Assembly (NCBI RefSeq): GCF_006210265.1
Contig: NZ_VCNC01000003.1
Span: 558,001-622,000 of the forward strand
Length of the DNA: 64,000 bases
Reading direction: 5' to 3'
Source of the DNA: Desulfovibrio sp. UCD-KL4C
GTDB taxonomy: Bacteria; Desulfobacterota; Desulfovibrionia; Desulfovibrionales; Desulfovibrionaceae
Position numbers and translations under genes: made by a program
Notes under the pieces: model-generated
Told to the model about the DNA's origin: nothing
Database searches by the model: none
Seen by the model: only the letters and a program-made list of their open reading frames with translations
Shown here: positions 8,002 to 17,605 of the stretch, piece after piece
Layout: each line of letters opens with the position of its first letter
Position numbering within the stretch: the stretch's first letter is position 1

Positions 8002-10494
8002 CTATTGAGGTTTCTCTCTTTCCAGCTTTAGCAGATTTCTATGTCTGCGCAGCGCAGCCGCTTTAAAGTACCTGCTACTATCTTTTCTTTTTTCTTTTAA
8101 AGCTTCACGCTGAGCATTGAGTTGCGCAGCTTCATCTCCTTTAGGCTTGTATTTAACTTTAACGCCGCGGAAGGCGATACTAATTTTTTTGGCTTGTAGA
8201 GCTTGATCCAGATCATAAACAATTTCAGATTCAGTAGGATATTGGTCTTCAAAGTCTCGCACCCAAAAATAAATTTCAAATTCAAGTCCAAGGCTACCGA
8301 ATCTTTTGAAAAGAATGCTTGGTTCAGGATCGTTCATTACTTTAGAGTGATTTTTCACAGTCTTAAGCATTATTTTTTTAGCTTTTTCAATTTTTGATCC
8401 GGGAATAAGAGTTATAGGTATGGCTACTCTGATGCGTGAGTCACGGAAATTAAGGTTTACAATTTCACCTTTTAAAAAGCTTGAGTTAGGAATTATTACC
8501 ATACTGTTGTCAAGCGCGCGCATAGTAGTGTTTCTAATGGAAACATCTTCAACCCGGCCGATTATCTTATTACGCTGCAGAATATCACCTTTTTTAATAG
8601 ATCCACCGAAGAGAATAATGAGTCCGCTTACAAAATTACTGACGATGTCTTTAAGCCCGAAACCGATACCGATAGAAAGTCCGCTTGCAATCCATGTAAG
8701 GGCTGCCATCGGAATTCCCAGCAGATATAGTGAAGAGAGAATGAAAAAGACCCATACCAGATAGGATCCAAGTGTAGAAAATGTATGAGCTAGGGCTGAT
8801 TCTATTTTGCGTCCGGCAATAGATGTGGTTGAAACCATGGTTTTCAGCCAGAAAAGAATAAGTCTGGAAGTGAAAAAAAGTATCAGTATATAAAATAGGC
8901 TCTTGATGGAAATAGCTGCGCCTGCAATTTTAATATCCATATGTCTGAATACAAATTTTGCGAATGGAATTCCGCCCATATAAGCGGTTGCCCAGGCAAT
9001 AAAGAAGAAGATTATAACTGAAATTGACAGTGGATACATCAGCTGAATCATATGGTTATGCTGGGTGTTGCCCGTTACCGAATCTTCATTGATAGGGAGT
9101 ACTCTTTCTGTATCCGATCCTGATTCATCCTGCTTGGACGTAACCATTATTGTTTTAAGCGCGCTGCATATCTGGAGCGTTACGAGAAAAAGGAACCAGA
9201 GCTGCGTGAACATCATAGCTTGAGTACCTAGACCGAATATTGTCAAAATAGAACATAATACTAAAATATACATCGTTATTTTTGATGTAGTCTTAGTAAT
9301 TTTAAGGGATTGTTTTTTACGATTTTCATGGATTACGATTAAGGCTATGAGGCTAAAGAAAATCCATATTGTTCCTATGCATTCAACGGGGATAGTCAGC
9401 ATATGTAATATATCTCCTGCTGTCATAAGACACCAGAGGGTAAACATAGGAGAGTGTATCAATTGAGCAGGTTTGGTTTTTTCATTTGCCCATAAAAAAT
9501 TACGCGCGCAAATAATGACGCCCAAAGTTATGAGCTCAGACCAAACAAGTCCTGTGATTTGGTTTGAGGTAAAAAGAGTGAGCTGTCGTGCTATGAAAAT
9601 CCCTGCGCCTAACGATAACATGATTAGACCGAAATTGTACGCTGACATTGAGTGGTTAGCGAAAATAGAACGCTTCAACAGAATTTTTACAGCCTGACGG
9701 AGAAATAACCAGCATGCAAGAGCTATTACTACCATATAGCTCATAAAATTAGTCCAATTGACCCATACAAATAGAGGATAGTAAAATTTTGAATGGCTTT
9801 GCTGCCATTCTTCAAATGCGTACGAAATATCTTGCCAGTTAGAAGAATCTAGCAGTGATGGTCCTTCTTGAAAGTAGAAACTTTCCATTGAACCTGCATA
9901 ATATTTTGTGGTTATTTTTTTGTTCTGGGAAATTTCAATAATGGTTTCATCTGCGTTGGTTAGGGCTACATCTATTTCTTTCTTTATTACTTTGGATAGA
10001 TTCCGTATTTGCTTAAAGCTGTCTATGGTTTTGGTCAGAAGTTCTTTTTTAACATTAAGTTCAAGGCTGTTTCCAATATTGAGTTCTGATAGAAGGTCAA
10101 TATCTTTTTTGATTTTTTTTAGACGGTTTTTTTCAACAATAAGATCTTTTTTTGCATATAATACATAACCTTTCAGATCTTCAAGTTGCAGCAAAATAGT
10201 TCTGTATGACCACGGGGTTTGTTTTGCCAGTCCTCTGAGAAGTTTTAACTGATCAAGTCTGTCTTTTGCTTTATAAATTCGATGGTCAAAAGTTTTGAGC
10301 ATTTCAGGAAGTTTCTTTTGCAAACTTTGTACGGCAATATTTTGCTCATTAATATCATGCTCAATACCTTCAAGCATGTATGTCCATGTTTTAGATGTTG
10401 ATTCTGCGTGTACTTCGTTTAAAAAAGATACGCATAAAAGTGATATAATAATAAAGCTGAGAGCAATTGTATTTTTTGTATATGTAGTCATCAT
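8002..10494 (-). CDS. large MscS-family mechanosensitive channel
   Basis: The 830-residue protein starts with a signal-like helix, then a coiled-coil periplasmic region (about residues 35-200) rich in Lys, Glu and Leu, then many membrane helices from about 240 to 620. The C-terminal third is the MscS core: the pore helix with the glycine/alanine pattern in WIASGLSIGIGFGLKDIVSN, then FVSGLIILFGGSIKKGD, GRVEDVSIRNT and the beta domain DNSMVIIPNSSF. This layout is that of MscK/MscM-type channels, which release solutes on osmotic downshock. The tail (about 35 residues) is strongly basic. AGGAG lies just before the ATG. A possible 50-codon ORF overlaps the start by ATGA. Confidence 0.88.
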   Translation of the reverse strand: MMTTYTKNTIALSFIIISLLCVSFLNEVHAESTSKTWTYMLEGIEHDINEQNIAVQSLQKKLPEMLKTFDHRIYKAKDRLDQLKLLRGLAKQTPWSYRTILLQLEDLKGYVLYAKKDLIVEKNRLKKIKKDIDLLSELNIGNSLELNVKKELLTKTIDSFKQIRNLSKVIKKEIDVALTNADETIIEISQNKKITTKYYAGSMESFYFQEGPSLLDSSNWQDISYAFEEWQQSHSKFYYPLFVWVNWTNFMSYMVVIALACWLFLRQAVKILLKRSIFANHSMSAYNFGLIMLSLGAGIFIARQLTLFTSNQITGLVWSELITLGVIICARNFLWANEKTKPAQLIHSPMFTLWCLMTAGDILHMLTIPVECIGTIWIFFSLIALIVIHENRKKQSLKITKTTSKITMYILVLCSILTIFGLGTQAMMFTQLWFLFLVTLQICSALKTIMVTSKQDESGSDTERVLPINEDSVTGNTQHNHMIQLMYPLSISVIIFFFIAWATAYMGGIPFAKFVFRHMDIKIAGAAISIKSLFYILILFFTSRLILFWLKTMVSTTSIAGRKIESALAHTFSTLGSYLVWVFFILSSLYLLGIPMAALTWIASGLSIGIGFGLKDIVSNFVSGLIILFGGSIKKGDILQRNKIIGRVEDVSIRNTTMRALDNSMVIIPNSSFLKGEIVNLNFRDSRIRVAIPITLIPGSKIEKAKKIMLKTVKNHSKVMNDPEPSILFKRFGSLGLEFEIYFWVRDFEDQYPTESEIVYDLDQALQAKKISIAFRGVKVKYKPKGDEAAQLNAQREALKEKRKDSSRYFKAAALRRHRNLLKLEREKPQ

Positions 10495-10643
10495 GGCTCC
10501 TGAAGCTTGACAAGTCCGGCATGTTTACGTTTAAGAATGTTAATCCGCTGATTTTTTAAATTTGTAAAATTTGAAGTGATTTTTAGATCGCGTTCACTTC
10601 GTTTAAGATTAGATATCCTTTTTAAATTAAATAATCCCGACAT
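10491..10643 (-). CDS. possible small basic protein translationally coupled to the MscS-type channel
   Basis: A 50-codon frame starts at ATG 10643 and stops at TGA 10491-10493, overlapping the channel gene's ATG in the ATGA arrangement. It has its own ribosome-site-like AAAGGA 4 bases upstream. The product is rich in Lys, Arg, Asn and Leu (MSGLFNLKRISNLKRSERD at the start), with no membrane helix. It could be a leader peptide that couples translation or a short real protein. Composition alone cannot exclude a chance ORF in A+T-rich DNA, so confidence is modest. Confidence 0.35.
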   Translation of the reverse strand: MSGLFNLKRISNLKRSERDLKITSNFTNLKNQRINILKRKHAGLVKLQEP

Positions 10644-10801
10644 GCTTTCCTTTGCTAGTAGTAGCTCTTCATCATTCTAAATCTAAATATAAGTACTGTA
10701 TGTCTGTATTCAGCGTAATTCTATGTTAATGAAAAAGTCTAGGTGTTTGTGAATAATAGAGTGAATATTGTATTATAGTATATAATAAGCGGGAGCCTTT
10801 C

Positions 10802-11332
10802 GTGAATAATCTTTTTTTTGTCGGGCCTCGGGCATGCGGTAAAACCACTGTGGGGAGGATCGTTGCAAAAATGTTGCAGTTCGATTTTTTTGATAGTGAT
10901 GCTCTTATCGTTCAGAAGGCTGGATGTGAAATTTCAAAGTTTGTAGAAGATAATGGATGGGACGCATTCCGTGATCTTGAAGTAGATGTTTTAAAGTCAC
11001 TCTCAAAAACGGAGAGATCGGTTGTTTCCTGCGGAGGCGGAATTGTTGTCCGCGATGAGAATTATAAAATTTTGAAAGAAAGGTTCACTGTTTATTTAAA
11101 AACAGACGTTGATACATTGGTTAGGCGTCTATCAGCAAACCCTGCACATGGGCAGAGACCTTCTTTAACAGGAAAATTTTTGACGGAAGAAGTCAGTGAA
11201 ATCCTTGAAGCTCGTGAAGACTTGTACTCAGGCTGTGCAACAGTAATTGTGAATGGAGATGGAAGGCTTCATGATATCTGTGAAAAAATTGCCGATGCAT
11301 TTAAAAGTATTGAAAATGGAGACAATAAATAA
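10802..11332 (+). CDS. aroK: shikimate kinase
   Basis: The 176-residue product has the shikimate kinase order: P-loop GPRACGKTTVGR at residues 8-19, the shikimate-binding FDSDALIV (Asp/Asp), the FRDLE segment, the SCGGGIVV loop, and the lid RPSLTG. It phosphorylates shikimate in the chorismate pathway. The start is GTG at 10802, with GGGAG 8 bases upstream. The stop overlaps the start of aroC by one base (TAATG), so the two steps are made together. A possible promoter (TTGTGA, 18 bases, TATTAT) lies at 10747-10776. Confidence 0.93.
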   Translation: MNNLFFVGPRACGKTTVGRIVAKMLQFDFFDSDALIVQKAGCEISKFVEDNGWDAFRDLEVDVLKSLSKTERSVVSCGGGIVVRDENYKILKERFTVYLKTDVDTLVRRLSANPAHGQRPSLTGKFLTEEVSEILEAREDLYSGCATVIVNGDGRLHDICEKIADAFKSIENGDNK

Positions 11333-12384
11333 TGAGTGGAAATACATTCGGCAATCTTTTTAAAGTTGCCACATATGGAGAGTCACACGGAGTCGGGCTT
11401 GGTGGAGTTATTGACGGATGTCCTGCTGGAATTGAGCTTAACGAGGATATTATTCAATTAGAACTGGATCGACGTAAGCCGGGGGTCGGTATTGCCGGAA
11501 CGGCCCGTAAGGAAGCTGATAAAGTAAAAATTTTATCCGGTGTTTTTGAAGGCAGAACCACTGGAACATCAATCGGTTTTCACATTGAAAATACAGACCA
11601 ACGGTCCAGGGATTATTCAAAAATAATGAATGTATACAGGCCGGGGCATGCCGACCTGACTTATGATGCGAAGTATGGTGTCAGAGATTACCGCGGCGGA
11701 GGTAGATCTTCCGGTAGAGAAACTGTCTCACGAGTAGCTGCCGGAGCAGTCGCACAGGAATTATTGCGTCTTGAAGGTATAACCTGCAATGCATATACTG
11801 TGAGGATCGGTGGTATTGATGCCGATGTTAAAGATCCTGAAAATGCATACGGAAGACTCTTTTTCAGTCCTGACGAAGATGTTCTTGAAAAGTGGGAAAA
11901 GCGTATAAAAGAAGTGCGTTCTGACGGAGACACATTGGGCGGAGTTGTTGAAGTCTATATTAAAGGGGTGCCAGCAGGGCTGGGTGAACCTGTGTTCGAT
12001 AAGCTTGATGCAAGACTTGCATATGCTTTGATGTCTGTCGGAGCTGTTAAGGGTGTCGAAATTGGTTCAGGCTGTTCTTCCGCGGATGCGCTTGGCAGTG
12101 AGAATAATGATTTTATCAGTGAAAAAGGATTTCTCACTAATAATGCTGGTGGAATATTAGGCGGCATTTCAAGCGGACAGGATATAGTTATAAGGGCTTA
12201 TGTTAAGCCTATTCCATCAATCAGTAAAGAGCAGCCGACTATTGATAGCAAAGGAAACTCTACTGAGATTAAAGTAGGCGGTAGGCATGATATCTGTGCA
12301 ATTCCACGCATTGTGCCAGTGCTTAAGGCCATGGCAATGCTGACTATTGCAGATAACCTTCTCTTACAGCGCAGAATGAAATGA
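11332..12384 (+). CDS. aroC: chorismate synthase
   Basis: The 350-residue protein has the usual family length and signatures: GNTFGNLFKVATYGESHG at the N terminus (GESHGxG), RPGHADLTY, the RGGGRSSGRETVSRVAAGA region, and the late GRHDICAIPRIVPV. It converts EPSP to chorismate with reduced FMN, the last common step of aromatic amino acid synthesis. Translation is coupled to aroK. Confidence 0.96.
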   Translation: MSGNTFGNLFKVATYGESHGVGLGGVIDGCPAGIELNEDIIQLELDRRKPGVGIAGTARKEADKVKILSGVFEGRTTGTSIGFHIENTDQRSRDYSKIMNVYRPGHADLTYDAKYGVRDYRGGGRSSGRETVSRVAAGAVAQELLRLEGITCNAYTVRIGGIDADVKDPENAYGRLFFSPDEDVLEKWEKRIKEVRSDGDTLGGVVEVYIKGVPAGLGEPVFDKLDARLAYALMSVGAVKGVEIGSGCSSADALGSENNDFISEKGFLTNNAGGILGGISSGQDIVIRAYVKPIPSISKEQPTIDSKGNSTEIKVGGRHDICAIPRIVPVLKAMAMLTIADNLLLQRRMK

Positions 12385-12390
12385 TTTTTT

Positions 12391-12430
12391 ACAGGGAGCA
12401 AAGTGATTGCTTATGCTCCCTGTTATTTAA
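12391..12430 (+). terminator. hairpin terminator of aroK-aroC
   Basis: ACAGGGAGCA pairs with TGCTCCCTGT across a 13-base loop; the following tract is T-rich but broken by A (TATTTAATTTATTTT). Confidence 0.7.
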
Positions 12431-12431
12431 T

Positions 12432-12773
12432 TTATTTTACTTTTTTAAGCCTTACTGCAGTTCCAAAGCATGAATAGAATCTATCACCATCAGGATGAAA
12501 CGAAACTGATTCCCGATATGCGAGAATGGCATCGGCGTTTGCATCTATTGCCTGAGCGATAAGTCCGTAGAAAGAGCTGTCAAAGTTATAGCTTCGGCAT
12601 ACAACAAGTCCGAATGTCCCCATAACCTCACGGTTCGGTATTTCTTCCGTTGTAACAATTTTTATCTTGCCACCAAGGTAAAGATTGCGTGCCATATCAA
12701 GCCGCTGTTCTTTTTTTGCATCTTCCAGAGATCCACGTCCTTTTTTGTCAGGACGTCCAAACATAAGGGCCAT
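12432..12773 (-). CDS. YbjQ/UPF0145-like small protein
   Basis: The 113-residue product contains the sequence order TTEEIPNREVMGTFGLVVCRS, then a helical part ending in IDANADAILAYRES and a final strand. This matches the fold pattern of the YbjQ family (usually 'TTxxIxGxxIxxxLGVVxG' followed by a region ending 'GANAVVGVRF'). That family is often annotated as heavy-metal binding but its role is not established. Here the loop has Cys instead of the usual second Gly motif. It stands alone on the minus strand between aroC and the hybrid kinase gene, with no strong ribosome site apart from AAGGAT upstream of the ATG. Confidence 0.5.
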   Translation of the reverse strand: MALMFGRPDKKGRGSLEDAKKEQRLDMARNLYLGGKIKIVTTEEIPNREVMGTFGLVVCRSYNFDSSFYGLIAQAIDANADAILAYRESVSFHPDGDRFYSCFGTAVRLKKVK

Positions 12774-12888
12774 ATTTAAATCCTTTTTAAATCTTAATGA
12801 TGAATAGATTTCTGCCTCAATTTCAAGCTAATATCAACAGACAGTTTTATGCTGTTAAAAAAAGAGTGTTGCGCTTTGATGTAATTAA

Positions 12889-15663
12889 TCAGGAAAACTC
12901 TTCGGTCAGCATGGAAATGTCTATCCTGAGAAGTTCAAGCTTTTTGTTTGTTTTGTACAAAGCTATGACGGCATCTTCTTTTTGGTCTGCTTTGCAGGAA
13001 TTTTCAAGTGCTTGGGCGGCCTTTGCTAGGTCTACCGCTGAAAGGTTTGCCGCAGCCCCTTTTAACGCGTGAGCCATGTCTCCGGCCTCTTTCAGTTCAC
13101 CTCTTGCCAGCATGAAGTCAATTTTTGTTGTAAAGTTAATGTTATACGTGTCGAAATTTTTCAAAATATTAATCAGAATATTTAAATCTCCACCTATGCG
13201 ATCTAATGCTTCCTCTATGTCTAGTTGTTGAAATTTTTTAAAATCGGTATCGGGCTCAGAGTTTTTTTGAATATTTTCTTTTATTATAATTCCATTGTGT
13301 TGTGCTTTGTTTTCCAACAGGTATGTTTTGATGACGCTCATCATCTGGTTTTTATCAATCGGCTTTGGAATATAATCATTCATGCCTGCTTGCAGGCATT
13401 TTTCTTTGTCTCCCCTCATGGCATGGGCGGTCATCGCTATAATTGGAAGGTTAGTTTTTTTAAGCCTGTCACGAATAACTCTGGTTGCTTCATACCCGTC
13501 CATTTCCGGCATTTGAATATCCATGAGAATTAAGTCGTAATTATTTTTTTCAATTTTTTTAACCGCTTCAAGTCCATTGTCGGCTGTTTCGATAGCAAGG
13601 CCTGTCTCTATAAGAATATGATATGCAACCTGCTGGTTGATGACATTGTCTTCTACAAGCAAAGCCTTGAACCCTTTGAATAGTTTCTCAGCTATATTCT
13701 GCGGCTCGATTATTTTTTGTGCATAATGATAATACCCGAATGTTTCCATTACAGCATCAAATAGTGTTGATTGTTTTAGAGGTTTAGGTAGCACTTTTGA
13801 TATTCCTGCGGTGTCGGCTTTTATCAGAGCATTATTCAAATCCACTGTGGTAACCATAAGAATAGGAAGTTCTTCCGCAGAATAAGTCTTTCTTATTATT
13901 TTGGATGCTTCGTCTCCATTCATTCTTGGAAGAATCAAATCCATTAATATGAGTTTGTAAGGGGTATCAGCTTTCTGTTCTATTTTTTCCAAAGCTTCTT
14001 CCGCAGAAGGGCAAGTTTCAGGATTGAATCCGAATTGCTCTAGGTATCTGGAAATAACTGATCTTACGGCAGGGTTATCATCTACTATAAGAACAGGACT
14101 GTTTTGGAGTTTCTGCGGCAACAGGTATTCAGATGGAAGTGTATCCGGCACTCGTTTTGGGGAAATTTTAAAGAAGAAAGTGCTGCCTTTTCCCGGTTCG
14201 CTTTCAACCCATATTTTTCCGCCCATGAAATCAATTATTCGTTTGGATATACTTAGTCCCAATCCTGTGCCTCCATATTTGCGAGTAGTAGATCCATCCG
14301 CTTGTTTAAAGGCTGTGAATAGTTCTGACTGAACATGTTCGGGGATTCCTATACCGGTATCTCTTACAGCAAACAGGAGATCTATTTTTTCAGATCTTAT
14401 ACTTTCAGCTTTTATAGTAATTGTTATTTCACCTTTATTGGTGAATTTGAACGCATTAGCGGTCAGATTGGTGAGGACTTGTCTGAGTCTCAGCGGATCT
14501 GCTTTGACCCTTCGCGGTACTCCGGGGAGGATTTCAATTACCAGTTCTGACTTTGAGGCAACCATTTGTTCAACAAAAAGATCCGAAATATCTTCAATTA
14601 ATTGATGAAGATCAAAATTTATTTCTTCAAGTTCAAGCTTTCCTGCATCTACTTTTGAAAAATCAAGAATGTCATTAATAAGTCTTAGCAATACTTGTCC
14701 TGAATTGATGATTATTTTTATAAATTCAGATTGCTTGGCTGATAACTTTGTTGCAAGTGTCAGATCGGCCATACCAATAATAGCGTTCATGGGAGTTCTT
14801 ATCTCATGGCTGACATTTGCCATGAATTGACTTTTTAAGCGTGAAGCAGCCTCGGCTTCATCTTTAGCAATTTCAAGCTGCTTATTAATTTCTTTAAGTT
14901 CTTTGTAGCTGCTTGCTAAATTCTTATTACTTTGTTGAATTTTTTGCTGAAGCTGTCCGCTGTAATCTTTTAACTTTAGATCCTGTTCTTCAATTTGCTG
15001 GAGCATTTTATTAAAGTTTTCAACGAGAATATTCATTTCCCCCTGACACTTAAAATTAACTCTGGCTCCGTAATTCTTATCAACAGAAATTTGGCGAGCG
15101 GTTTTAGAAAGCTTAATAATTGGCGAGATTAAAAATTTGTGCATAGTTGCGAAGATAGTCATCATCAGTAAAATGACTAAAAGCATGGTTCTAACTAGAG
15201 AGCTTAAAATAGAATGGAGTAATTCATTCTGAATAAATTGGGGAGACATATAAATTTCAACCGCACCTATCGGTTGGCTAAGCACAGATATTTCGGCTTC
15301 CCGTTTAATTAATTCTCCGGTGGGGCGTACTTCAAAATTACTTATATTCCAGTCAGTGTCTCTTACTTTTCCTGTAAATACTGTTTTGTCATTATCCTCG
15401 GTAACAACTATCGCTTTAATTCTTTTATCGTTCATTTCAGATAAAATAATTCTGTTTATTGCTGGCTGATCGACATTCCAAAGGGGAGGTATTAATGACT
15501 CTGAAAGTCTTTCCGCTAGACCGTCTGCTTTCTGATTCAGATCTGTTAACATAGCTTTACGCATGGATCTGTATTCGTATGCACCTGAAATAATGAAAGC
15601 AAATAATGATATAAGGACTATCATTATTCCCATTTGAGTTTGTATTTTGTCTGTTTTAAACAA
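12889..15663 (-). CDS. hybrid sensor histidine kinase with two receiver domains and HPt
   Basis: The 924-residue protein contains, in order: a membrane helix near residues 12-30, a periplasmic sensor region of about 120 residues without a recognised fold, a second helix near 155-178, HAMP, a coiled coil to about 275, HisKA with the phospho-His in FMANVSHEIRTPMNAIIGMA (near 284), HATPase (about 390-520; G1 DTGIGI and G2 GTGLGLSI), receiver 1 (Asp in LILMDLILPRMNG near 574), receiver 2 (LILMDIQMPEMDG near 714) and an HPt domain (His in MAHALKGAAANLS near 865). This is a BarA/TorS-like phosphorelay protein. The start is TTG at 15663. No cognate response regulator is adjacent; the next gene is metabolic. 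Confidence 0.92.
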   Translation of the reverse strand: MFKTDKIQTQMGIMIVLISLFAFIISGAYEYRSMRKAMLTDLNQKADGLAERLSESLIPPLWNVDQPAINRIILSEMNDKRIKAIVVTEDNDKTVFTGKVRDTDWNISNFEVRPTGELIKREAEISVLSQPIGAVEIYMSPQFIQNELLHSILSSLVRTMLLVILLMMTIFATMHKFLISPIIKLSKTARQISVDKNYGARVNFKCQGEMNILVENFNKMLQQIEEQDLKLKDYSGQLQQKIQQSNKNLASSYKELKEINKQLEIAKDEAEAASRLKSQFMANVSHEIRTPMNAIIGMADLTLATKLSAKQSEFIKIIINSGQVLLRLINDILDFSKVDAGKLELEEINFDLHQLIEDISDLFVEQMVASKSELVIEILPGVPRRVKADPLRLRQVLTNLTANAFKFTNKGEITITIKAESIRSEKIDLLFAVRDTGIGIPEHVQSELFTAFKQADGSTTRKYGGTGLGLSISKRIIDFMGGKIWVESEPGKGSTFFFKISPKRVPDTLPSEYLLPQKLQNSPVLIVDDNPAVRSVISRYLEQFGFNPETCPSAEEALEKIEQKADTPYKLILMDLILPRMNGDEASKIIRKTYSAEELPILMVTTVDLNNALIKADTAGISKVLPKPLKQSTLFDAVMETFGYYHYAQKIIEPQNIAEKLFKGFKALLVEDNVINQQVAYHILIETGLAIETADNGLEAVKKIEKNNYDLILMDIQMPEMDGYEATRVIRDRLKKTNLPIIAMTAHAMRGDKEKCLQAGMNDYIPKPIDKNQMMSVIKTYLLENKAQHNGIIIKENIQKNSEPDTDFKKFQQLDIEEALDRIGGDLNILINILKNFDTYNINFTTKIDFMLARGELKEAGDMAHALKGAAANLSAVDLAKAAQALENSCKADQKEDAVIALYKTNKKLELLRIDISMLTEEFS

Positions 15664-15870
15664 TTTAAGTCTATTACCTGCTTAATAATGTTGAATATAA
15701 AAGATGGATATTCATTATTTAATTTTCCTATTTATCCTTACAGTATAATCAGCGCAAGATAAACTGAATGGAATGTCATGTCGAGTTTTGAGGAATCGAA
15801 TTATGGACAACTCTTTAATCAAACGGTAATAAAAGACCGCATTAATAAAGAAAAGGACGGTCAGTAAATA

Positions 15871-17520
15871 ATGAAGATAGCCCTGTTGCAGCTTAATTTA
15901 ACGGTTGGTGACATCGAAGGAAACAGCAAGCTTATTCTGGATGGTGTTGAAAAAGCCGCTGAGCGTGGTGCAAAGATTTGTGTTACCTCTGAACTTGCCA
16001 TAACCGGATACCCTCCGCGTGATTTGCTGCTTAATTCAGATTTTGTATCAAGGTGCAGAAAGGTTATAGCAGTGCTTTCCAATAAGATGCCTGAGGGTGT
16101 TGCTTTAATTGTAGGAGGAGTTGATATCAACCATGAAGGTTGTGGAAACCCCCTTCGCAATGCGGCATGGCTTGTTGAGCGTGGAAGTGTTCCTAGAATT
16201 TTTTATAAATGGTTGCTTCCTACATATGATGTGTTTGACGAGCAAAGATATTTCGAACCTTCTGAAGAAGATAATTTTTTTGTTTTTGATGGCATCCGAA
16301 TAGGTGTAACAATCTGTGAAGATGTTTGGAATGATCCCGATGACGGTGTGAATAATCGTTATGGTCGTAATCCCTTGCCTGCGATAATGGAAAGCAAGCC
16401 TGAAGTCTTGATTAATTTGTCGGCTTCTCCTTTTAGCATAGGAAAACAGCTTGTGCGGGAGAAAATGCTTTCGAATATTGCTTCCAAGTATAAGGTTCCT
16501 GTTGTTTATGCAAATCAGGTTGGCGGGAATGATGACCTAGTCTTTGACGGAAGAAGTTGTGCTTTTGATGCAAACGGTGCTTTAATTGCTCGCGGTAAAA
16601 GTTTTGAAGATGATATCATTCTTGTTGATGTTACAAATAGTACTGGTAAAATTGCGAAAGATGATTTTAGCGAAGAGTCAGAAGCATGGAATGCTATGGT
16701 TACCGGTTTGCGTGATTATACAGCTAAAACAGGTTTTAAGCAGATTGTTCTGGGACTTTCAGGTGGAATAGATTCTGCTCTTACAGCTGCAGTCGCAGCC
16801 GAGGCTTTAGGGCCTAAAAATGTGCTTGGAGTTCTGATGCCTTCTCCTTATTCCAGTAAAGGAAGCATTGACGACTCCATAACACTTGTTGAAAATCTCG
16901 GCATAAAGTCTATTACTATACCGATTAATGATCTTATGAGTAGTTTTGAAACGGCACTTGCTCCTGCCTTTGACGGATTCCCGGAGAATGTGGCTGAAGA
17001 AAATATTCAGTCACGTATACGCGGAAACCTTGTAATGGCTATTTCTAATAAAATTGGGGCATTACTGGTAACAACAGGCAATAAAAGTGAGTTGGCTGTA
17101 GGTTATTGTACTATTTATGGAGATATGGCCGGAGGGCTGGCTGTTATTTCTGATTTGTATAAAACTCTTGTTTTTAAGGTGTGCCGCTGGCTGAATGAGC
17201 AGGGGATGGGAGAAGTCATACCGGTTGCAACTATTGAGAAGCCACCGTCTGCAGAATTACGCCCTGACCAGAAAGATGAGGATTCTTTGCCTCCTTATGA
17301 TGTGCTGGACCGTATTATTGAACTTCGAGTTGAGCACCATCAGTCTGAAATTGAAATATTAGAAGAGACAGGCTTTGATCCTGAGGTCGTGAAGGGGGTT
17401 CTGAAACTGATTAAAATTTCAGAATTCAAGCGTAAACAAGCTGCTCCGGGACTAAAGATAACTTCCAGAGCTTTTGGAACCGGCTGGCGAATGCCTATTG
17501 CCTGCCGCTTTACCGGTTAA
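15871..17520 (+). CDS. nadE: glutamine-dependent NAD+ synthetase
   Basis: The 549-residue protein has an N-terminal nitrilase-type glutaminase with its Glu41 (TSELAITGYPPRDLL), Lys113 (FYKWLLPTYDVF) and Cys149 (VTICEDVWND) triad. A C-terminal NAD synthase domain follows, with the PP-loop LSGGIDSALTAAV near residue 297 and the later TGNKSELAVGYCTIYGDMAGG. It amidates deamido-NAD to NAD using glutamine. AAGGACGGT lies 10 bases before the ATG. It is a single-gene transcript closed by a terminator. Confidence 0.96.
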   Translation: MKIALLQLNLTVGDIEGNSKLILDGVEKAAERGAKICVTSELAITGYPPRDLLLNSDFVSRCRKVIAVLSNKMPEGVALIVGGVDINHEGCGNPLRNAAWLVERGSVPRIFYKWLLPTYDVFDEQRYFEPSEEDNFFVFDGIRIGVTICEDVWNDPDDGVNNRYGRNPLPAIMESKPEVLINLSASPFSIGKQLVREKMLSNIASKYKVPVVYANQVGGNDDLVFDGRSCAFDANGALIARGKSFEDDIILVDVTNSTGKIAKDDFSEESEAWNAMVTGLRDYTAKTGFKQIVLGLSGGIDSALTAAVAAEALGPKNVLGVLMPSPYSSKGSIDDSITLVENLGIKSITIPINDLMSSFETALAPAFDGFPENVAEENIQSRIRGNLVMAISNKIGALLVTTGNKSELAVGYCTIYGDMAGGLAVISDLYKTLVFKVCRWLNEQGMGEVIPVATIEKPPSAELRPDQKDEDSLPPYDVLDRIIELRVEHHQSEIEILEETGFDPEVVKGVLKLIKISEFKRKQAAPGLKITSRAFGTGWRMPIACRFTG

Positions 17521-17543
17521 GGTCAAGTTTTTTATTCTAAAAT

Positions 17544-17595
17544 AAAAGCTCAAAATTAAGAATGCTTATGCACATTGATTTTGAGCTTTTTTATT
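17544..17595. terminator. bidirectional terminator between nadE and the HDOD gene
   Basis: AAAGCTCAAAAT pairs with ATTTTGAGCTTT (12 bp, 21-base loop), with T-runs on both strands (TTTTTTATT on plus, TTTTATTTT on minus). It serves nadE and the convergent minus-strand gene. Confidence 0.85.
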
Positions 17596-17605
17596 ATTTG
17601 TTGTT

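Noticed and set aside
15778-15867. 29-codon ORF ending 3 bases before the nadE start
   Set aside because: It has a start and a weak GGA upstream, but it is short, has no recognisable features and mainly overlaps the probable nadE leader. Not enough to call a gene.
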